From the NCBI GenBank assembly GCA_022414725.1, contig CM039464.1:29513968-29577967 (forward strand): a stretch of 64,000 nucleotides of DNA, given 5' to 3'. This stretch comes from Microglena sp. YARC. Taxonomy: Eukaryota > Chlorophyta > Chlorophyceae > Chlamydomonadales > Chlamydomonadaceae. Position numbers and translations under genes: made by a program. Positions within the stretch are counted from its first letter, which is position 1. The number at the start of each line of letters is the position of its first letter. Under the pieces are notes generated by a model that saw only the letters and a list, made by a program, of their open reading frames with translations, was not told where the DNA came from and searched no databases. Of the stretch, positions 1-8,900 are shown piece after piece.

Positions 1-222
1 ATGTATGTATGTCAACAATGTTTTTATGTACATACATATATAATATATATATGTATGTCAATTATTTGGTTATACGTATGCCCATCTAAATAACAGGTTT
101 GTATGCAAGTAAATTATTCATTACCACATCAACTGCAAATTCATTCATCGATCTCGTATTTTATATACCGTATAATACATAATATTATATTTTATATTAT
201 ATCTATTTATGTCAACAATTAG
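1..222. other. AT-rich intron sequence
   Basis: I see only AT-rich sequence with short TA/TG runs and no coding signal. It should belong to the intron downstream of the alphaC exon of the minus-strand kinase gene. Confidence 0.4.
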
Positions 223-540
223 GATATACCTAGGCCCATGTCATGCACCTGAGGCGTTGTCCCAATTAATGTCTACAATAAGGGAATAAAGCCCATCTAA
301 ATTATCGTTTTATATAAATAATTAGTTAATTTGAACACAAACTAAAACTGTGTCAATACATCTATTATTATGTCAGCAATTAGGAAATTAAGCCCGCCTA
401 GGCCTATGCCATGGAACTTAGCCATTGTGGCATTGTCCCAATCAATTTATACAATTAAGAAATGAAGCCCGTCTGGGCCCGGGTCATGCAACTCAGCCAT
501 TATGGCATTGTCCTAATTAATTTCTACAAATAGAAAATAA
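223..540 (-). repeat. Degenerate copies of the alphaC-exon 5' splice-site region
   Basis: Three blocks near 223-265, 385-430 and 465-515 (minus strand) resemble the last ~40 bases of the exon at 2376-2676 plus its donor. Each has GGACAA(C/T)(G/T)CC, a GCATGAC/GCATAAC-like stretch and GGCCTAG(G) or GGCCCAG. The genuine junction reads GGGACAACTT..GGCCTAGGTGATT. They are diverged and presumably old. Confidence 0.55.
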
Positions 541-2340
541 AGCCCATATCAATAATTGTAATAGCCCATATAAATAAAGCCCAAATCAATAATCGTTATA
601 GCCCATATCAATAATCGTTGTGGCCCATGTAAATAAAATTTAAAGCCAAATATATAATCGTTATAGCCCATCTAAATATAGCCCATCTAAATAATCGTTA
701 TAGCCCATATTAATAAAGCCCATCTAAATAGTCATTATAGCCCATATCAATAATCATTATAGCCCATATTAATAAAGCCCATCTAACTAGTCATTACAGC
801 CCATATTAATAAAGCCCATCTAAATAGTCATTATAGCCCATATTAATAAAGCCCATCTAAATAGTCATTATAGCCCATATCAATAATCATTATAGCCCAT
901 ATTAATAAAGCCCATCTAAATAGTCATTATAGCCCATATTAATAAAGCCCATCTAAATAGTCATTACAGCCCATATTAATAAAGCCCATCTAAATAGTCA
1001 TTATAGCCCATATCAATAATCATTATAGCCCATATTAATAAAGCCCATCTAAATAGTCATTATAGCCCATATTAATAAAGCCCATCTAAATAGTCATTAC
1101 AGCCCATATTAATAAAGCCCATCTAAATAGTCATTATAGCCCATATCAATAATCATTCTAGCCCATATTAATAAAGCCCATCTAAATAGTCATTACAGCC
1201 CAAATTAATAAAGCCCATCTAAATAGTCATTACAGCCCATATTAATAAAGCCCATCTAAATAGTCATTATAGCCCATATCAATAATCATTCTAGCCCATA
1301 TTAATAAAGCCCATCTAAATAGTCATTACAGCCCATATTAATAAAGCCCATCTAAATAGTCATTATAGGCCATATCAATAATCATTATAGCCCATATCAA
1401 TAATCGTTCTAGCCCATATTAATAAAGCCCATCTAAATAGTCATTATAGCCCATATTAATAAAGCCCATCTAAATAGTCATTACAGCCCATATTAATAAA
1501 GCCCATCTAAATAGTCATTATAGCCCATATCAATAATCATTCTAGCCCATATTAATAAAGCCCATCTAAATAGTCATTATAGCCCATATTAATAAAGCCC
1601 ATCTAAATAGTCATTACAGCCCATATTAATAAAGCCCATCTAAATAGTCATTATAGCCCATATCAATAATCATTCTAGCCCATATTAATAAAGCCCATCT
1701 AAATAGTCATTACAGCCCATATTAATAAAGCCCATCTAAATAGTCATTACAGCCCATATTAATAAAGCCCATCTAAATAGTCATTATAGCCCATATCAAT
1801 AATCATTCTAGCCCATATTAATAAAGCCCATCTAAATAGTCATTACAGCCCATATTAATAAAGCCCATCTAAATAGTCATTATAGCCCATATCAATAATC
1901 ATTCTAGCCCATATTAATAAAGCCCATCTAAATAGTCATTACAGCCCATATTAATAAAGCCCATCTAAATAGTCATTATAGCCCATATCAATAATCATTA
2001 TAGCCCGTATCAATAATCATTATAGCCCATATTAATAAAGCCCATCTAAATAGTCATTATAGCCCATATTAATAAAGCCCATCTAAATAGTCATTACAGC
2101 CCATATTAATAAAGCCCATCTAAATAGTCATTATAGCCCATATCAATAATCATTCTAGCCCATATTAATAAAGCCCATCTAAATAGTCATTACAGCCCAT
2201 ATTAATAAAGCCCATCTAAATAGTAATTATAGCCCATCTAAATAATCATTATAGCCCATATTAATAAAGCCCATCTAAATAGTCATTATAGCCCATCTAA
2301 ATAAAGCTCATCTGAATAATTGTTATAGACCACCTAAATT
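541..2340. repeat. 37-bp / 22-bp composite minisatellite
   Basis: Tandem units are AGCCCATATTAATAA (15 bp), AGCCCATCTAAATAGTCATT plus two bases (22 bp) and AGCCCATATCAATAATCATT plus two bases (22 bp), arranged in higher-order groups. On the minus strand the 22-bp unit (GACTATTTAGATGGGCTTTA) matches the intron bases just after the donor of the 2376-2676 exon (GATTATTTAGATGGGCTTTA), so the array seems to have grown from that splice-donor flank. Confidence 0.9.
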
Positions 2341-2375
2341 CAGTTCATCTATATAAAGCCCATCTAAATAATCAC

Positions 2376-2676
2376 CTAGGCCGACGTTATGCATCTGAGA
2401 AGTTGTCCCAGCATCAGATCCAAGGGGCATTTGACCAGGAAATGCATTTGAATCAGTGGCCACATCAGGGCCATAGGGCCATAATGAAGCCAATCCGCTT
2501 CCGGTCGGTTTCCCCCACAGAGCTCTCTCGGCTTGAGCTTGGGTCACGACGATGGGCTTGAGGTTTTGGAGAGTCGGCACCATCACCACGTGGAGGGTCT
2601 TGACGACGTTTGGGTGTAGTGCGCTGACACCCACCATGCCCTCCATGAACTTCTTCTTCGAGTCCAGGTCTCTGAG
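2376..2676 (-). CDS. Kinase gene exon: alphaC helix, HPNVV strand and insert
   Basis: The exon starts after CACAGCAG and ends AACGTCGGCCTAG|GTGATT, 301 bp with exit phase 1. It encodes LRDLDSKKKFMEGMVGVSAL followed directly by HPNVVKTLHVVMVPT: the alphaC glutamate and strand beta4 of a kinase. A Gly/Ala/Ser-rich insert of about 60 residues follows. Its acceptor and first codons have been copied about ten times upstream, so the complete exon is the one furthest downstream in transcript order. Reading past the donor reaches a stop at 2323, consistent with intron. Confidence 0.8.
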
Positions 2677-3734
2677 CTGCTGTGGTGATAGTGGTGGTGT
2701 GCATGCATGGGGTACTGTTGGTGGTGTGGTGGTGGTGTGGTGGAGAGCGCTGTCACCCACCATGCCCTCCATGAACTTCTTATTCGAGTCCAGGTCTCTT
2801 TGCTGCGGTGGTGGTGGTGGTGGTGGTGGTGGTGTGCATGCATGGGGTACTGATGGTGTGATGGTGGTGTAGTGGTGGTGTAGTGGTGTTGGTGGTGTGG
2901 TGTGGAGCGCTGACACCCACCATACGCTCCATGAATGTCTTCTTCGAGTCCAGGTCTCTGAACTGTGGGGGTGGTGGTGTGTATGCACGGGGTACTGTTG
3001 GTGTGATGGTGGTGGTGTGGTGGTGGTGGTGTGGTGGTGTAGTGCACGGACACCCACCATGCCCTCCGTAAACTTCTCCTCCCAGTCAAGTTCTCTGAGC
3101 TGTGGTGGTGGTGGTGGTGGTGGTATGCATGCATGGGGTTCTATTGGTGTGATGGTGGTGGTGGTGCTGCTGGTGTGGTGGTGGTGGAGTGCACTGACAC
3201 CCACCATCATGCCCTCTATGAACTTCTTGTTTGAGTCCAGGTCTCTGAGCTGTGGTGGTGATGGTGGTGGTGGTGTGGTGGTGGTGGTGCTGCTGGTGTG
3301 GTGGTGGTGGAGTGCACTGACACCCACCATCATGCCCTCTATGAACTTCTTGTTTGAGTCCAGGTCTCTGAGCTGTGGTGGTGGTGGTGGTGTGGTGGTG
3401 GTGGTGGTGTGGTGGTGGTGGTGCTGGTGTGGTGGTGGTGAAGTGCACTGACACCCACCATCATGCCCTCTATGAACTTCTTGTTTGAGTCCAGGTCTCT
3501 GAGCTGTGGTGGTGGTGGTGTGGTGGTGGTGGTGCTGGTGTGGTGGTGGTGGAGTGCACTGACACCCACCATCATGCCCTCTATGAACTTCTTGTTTGAG
3601 TCCAGGTCTCTGAGCTGTGGTGGTGGTGGTGGTGGTGTGGTGGTGGTGGTGCTGGTGTGGTGGTGGTGGAGTGCACTGACACCCATCATGCCCTCTATGA
3701 ACTTCTTGTTTGAGTCCAGGTCTCTGAGCTGTGG

Positions 3735-3765
<31 letters not shown>

Positions 3766-5899
3766 GTGGTGGTGATGGAGTGCACTGACACCCACCATCA
3801 TGCCCTCTATGAACTTCTTGTTTGAGTCCAGGTCTCTGAGCTGTGGTGGTGGTGGTGGTGGTGGTGTGGTGGTGGTGGTGCTGGTGTGGTGGTGGTGGAG
3901 TGCACTGACACCCATCATGCCCTCTATGAACTTCTTGTTTGAGTCCAGGTCTCTGAGCTGGGTTGTTGCAAAAGAAACAAGTTCTATCCAGCGTCGCCTG
4001 CGACGCTAAAAATTGGCGGTGAGTGATCGCTAGGGAGCGACAGGTGGCATCGGAAGCGAGTTAGTTACGAGACCGTTGGCTGACGTGTCAGGCTTCATCA
4101 CGGTCAGACGGTCGGTCGGTAGGACGGACAAAATGGGTAAACATGGGGCTCCCCCCCCTTGAAAAGGGGGCTCCGCCAAAAACAGGGACACCCAGCCGCC
4201 AAACAGTGCCAGTGCCAGTGCCCAGCCCGCCAAACAGTGCAAAGCCCGCCAAAAAAAAGTGCCCAGCCCGCCAAACAGTGCCAGTGCCAGTGCCAAAACA
4301 GGGACACCCAGCCCGCCAAAAACAGGGACACCCAGCCCGCCAAACAGTGCCAGTGCCCAGCCCGCCAAACAGTGCAAAGCCCGCCAAAAAAAAGTGCCCA
4401 GCCCGCCAAACAGTGCCAGTGCCAGTGCCAAAACAGGGACACCCAGCCCGCCAAAAACAGGGACACCCAGCTCCGCCAAACAGTGCCAGTGCCAGTGCCC
4501 AGCCCGCCAAACAGTGCAAAGCCCGCCATAAAAAAGTGCCCAGCCCGCCAAACAGTGCCAGTGCCAGTGCCAAAACAGGGACACCCAGCCCGCCAAAAAC
4601 AGGGACACCCAGCTCCGCCAAACAGCGCCCTATGTCCACGTACGACACTGGGCAGCCCCTTCCGTTAGTTGCCTAATTAATAATCTTGATTATTCGTGTT
4701 TGGGCAAGTTAGCATTTAAAAAATAAAATCATCACGAATTAAATTGATTGAGTAGTACAAGTTTGCTTGATACACGTGATGATAGTACTGGCCTGTGAAT
4801 TGAATTGAATTGAATTGAATTGAATTGAATTTAATTGAAGGAACACTGACCAGTGAATTGAATTGAAGTAACACTGACCAGTGAATTGAATTGAAGTGAC
4901 ACTGACCAGTGAATTGAATTGAAGTAATACTGACCAGTGAATTGAATTGAAGTAACACTGACCAGTGAATTTAATTGAAGTAACACTGACCAGTGAATTG
5001 AATTGAAGTAACACTGACCAGTGAATTGAATTGAAGTAACACTGACCAGTGAATTGAATTGAAGTAACACTGACCAGTGAATTGAATTGAAGTAACACTG
5101 ACCAGTGAATTCAATTGAAGTGACACTGACCAGTGAATTGAATTGAAGTAACACTGACCAGTGAATTGAATTGAAGTAAAACTGACCAGTGAATTGAATT
5201 GAAGTGACACTGACCAGTGAATTGAATTGAATTGAAGTGACACTGACTAGTGAATTGGATTGAAGTAACACTGACTAGTGATTTGAATTAAAGTAACACT
5301 GACCAGTGAATTGAATTGAACTAACGCTGACCAGTGAATTGAATTGAAGTGACATTGACCAGTGAATTGAATTGAAGTGACACTGGCCAATGAATTGAAT
5401 TAATTGAGCAGTACTGTGTTTTCTTGCAACATGTGATAACAGCACTGCCCTGTGAATTTAACTTCATATAATTTAACTTATAGCACTGCTCTGTGAATCT
5501 AATTTAACTAACACTGACATGTGATTTGAATTGATTGAGCAGTATAGGGTTTTCTTGCAACACGTGATAATAGTACTATCCTGTGAATTTAATTTAATTT
5601 AACTAAATCAGACCTGTGAATTTACTTTACTTTACTTTAATTGATTGAGCAGTCTAGATTTGCTTGCAACACGTGATAAAAAGCACTGACCTGTGAATTC
5701 AAGATTTCGCGGTCTTTGGTTGAAGGGTTGGGCACATCGTGTTGCACCACTTTGACAGCTACGGTCTTGCCTTGCCAGCTGGCTAAGAATACACTCCCAT
5801 GGGCGCCTCTCCCTATGCACTTGTTCACCTGTAAACATATAAATAAATAAATAAGAATTCATAAATAAATAATAAATAATAAATAAATAATAAATAATA

Positions 5900-5955
<56 letters not shown>

Positions 5956-8900
5956 CTGTGCCTTATTACGAGGCGTGAGGTTGAGGGGGCTAGCCCATTT
6001 GTTTGCACTGGGGGCAACCAACAATGTTGCGGGTTAAAATAAATAGTACGCTTTATTACGAGGCGTGAGGTTGATGGGGCCAGCCTGTTTGATTGCACTG
6101 GGGCCAACCACCTATCTCACCAGTGATTATTTTTCAAATCAGGATTTCCTTCTCCTTCTAGCTTTGGGTTTAGGCCTCCTCCAGGGACAGCGTTTTTGTG
6201 CCTTTTCTAGCTTTTACAGTTTATAGTAGCTTTTGAAGGGCCATTCAGGGCAAAAAAACTAAAAAAACTTTAAAAAACAAACCTTTGGATAGTGATAATT
6301 TTGCTAAAACGGGGTCAAAACAAACAATCGCTATATATAGCGGAACGAAATCCGTGAAGCTCACTTGAGATATGTGGTTATATCAAATTTTTCTATACAG
6401 TTGCTTTGGTTGAATTCTGATTCTAACATTTTTATGTTGCATTGACCATGCAAGCAACACGAAGCAAATGTTTGCTTTATTTTTCTTTGGATTAATTTTG
6501 CTTCTAACATTTGTATGTTGCATTGCTCATGCAAGCAACACAAAGTGAATCAATATGAATCAGACAAGAGCAGAGCACAGCACAGCACAGCACAGCACAG
6601 CAGAGCAGAGCAGAGTAGAGCAGAGCAAAGCAAAGCAAAGCAAAGCAAAGCAAAGTTACAAAAAAAGCAAGCACCTTGATTTCGGGAATACATTGGGTAA
6701 TGCTAGCTGTTGACACATCCGTCTCCCATTTCTGATGAGCTGCAAATTCCGTGTTGAACATGCTGTCCATCGGGCTGCGGGTAGCACAGAAACACAGGTT
6801 TTATAATTAAACGATCCCTGTAGCACGAACTGATCAAACATATACAACATCATTTATGATATTAACTGATTAATATATGTAACATCTTGTGTGACATTAA
6901 CTGATTATGTATATATAACATCATTGGTGACATTAACTGATTACATATACCGGTATATAACATGATTTGTGACATTAACTGATTAAATATATAAAACATC
7001 TTGTGTGACATTAACTGATTAAATATATAACTTCATTTGCGACATTAACTGATGAAATATACATAACATCATTTGTGACATTACCTGATTATATAGATGC
7101 AACATCATTTGTGACATTAAGTGATTAAATATGTAAAACATCATTTGTGACATTAACTGCTTAAGTTTTTATAACATAATTTGTGACATTAACTGATTAA
7201 ATATATATATACCTTCATTTGCGACTTTAACTGCTTATATATATAACATTATTTGTGAAATTAACTGATTACATATGTATAACATCATTTGTGACATTGA
7301 CTGATTATATATATATAACATCATTTGTGGCATTAACAGATTAAGTTTATATAATATCATTTGTGACATTAACAGATTAAGTATATACAACATTATGTTG
7401 TGACATTAAATGATTAAATATACCGGTATATAACATAATTTGTGACATTAACTGATTAAATATATAACATCATTTGTGGCATTTACAGATTAAGTGTATA
7501 TAACATCATTTCTGACATTAACTGATTAAATATGTAAAACATCATTTGTGGCATTAACAGATTAAGTTTATATAAACTCATTTGTGACATTGACTGATTA
7601 AATATACACAACATTATTATGCGACATTAAATAATTAAATATACCGGTATATAACATCATTTGTGACATTAACTGATTAAAATATATATTACATCATTTG
7701 TGGCATTAACAGATTAAGTTTATATAACATCATTTGTGACATTACCTGATTTAATGTAATTATACAAAGAAAATGCTCTCCATCGGGCAGCAAGTAGCTA
7801 AGACACACGGCAGGTGAGGGAATTTATTTCAGTTCATAAAGTAGGGTTTTAATAGCTGTCTTAATTTGGGCCTCCTCCAGGGACAGCATACTAACAGCTT
7901 TAAATAGCTTTTAAGGGCCATTTAGGGCCTGTTAAGGCCATATATTGGGGTTCTATATAGGTGCAATTTGGGCCAACATGGGTCAAAAGTGGCAGGAGCT
8001 ATATAGCAGGGGACAAGTCCTAAGCAGCGTCGCCAGCAACGCGGAAAATTGGCGGAGTGTGTTGGCAACGGAACGAAAGGTGGCAACGATGGAGCTGACC
8101 GAAGCGAGTTAGTTACGCGACCGTTGGCTGACGTGTCGGGCTTCAAGTTTTTTGGTTGGCCAGACGGACAAATGTGTAACCCTGGGGGCTCCCGCCCCCT
8201 TGAAGAGGGGGCTCCGCAAAAAACAATCTAGTTGGTAAGGACCCAAGGAACAAGTGAGGTTGGTATTCGTCATTCGTAACATTAACTGGAAATACTTGTA
8301 TGTATATATATATAATACCATATGGTATAAACTATCATTTGGGGCATGAACTGATTAACTAGATATACCATAATTTGTACCAGGAACTTATTGCATATAT
8401 ATACCATCATGTGTGACATGATCTGATCATATATGTATACATGTTTTTGTTTATTTGTCATATGCAGGCCAGTGTTGACCAAAGACAAACCCACAAAACG
8501 AACTCAAACCCAAACCCACACCTGGCTTAAGGCTGGTGGAACCCTGACTCCCCCCCCCTCCCCCCCCCCCCCCCCCCCCCACACACACACAACCCCCATC
8601 CCGAAACCAACTCAAACCCACACCTGTAAGGCTGGTGCAACCCTGACTCCATCATCCACCCCCACCCCCCACCCATACCCCACACACACCGCACCAACCC
8701 CATCCCGAAACAAACTCATTCCCACACCTGTAAGGCTGGTGCGACCCTGACTCCATCATCCCCCAACCAACCCCAACCCCCATCCCGAAACCAACTCAAA
8801 CCCAAACCCACACATGTAAGGCTGGTGCGACCCTGACTCCATTATCTCCCACCCACCCCCCACCCCCCACCCACCCCCCACCCCACCCCCACCCCACCCC

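Noticed and set aside
541..2340. CRISPR array
   Set aside because: Units are contiguous with no unique spacers of constant length, and the surroundings are eukaryotic intron.
2323..3918. 531-codon minus-strand frame as a His/Thr/Pro-rich protein
   Set aside because: Only the part from 2676 to 2376 continues as kinase sequence; the rest is repeated acceptor plus microsatellite.
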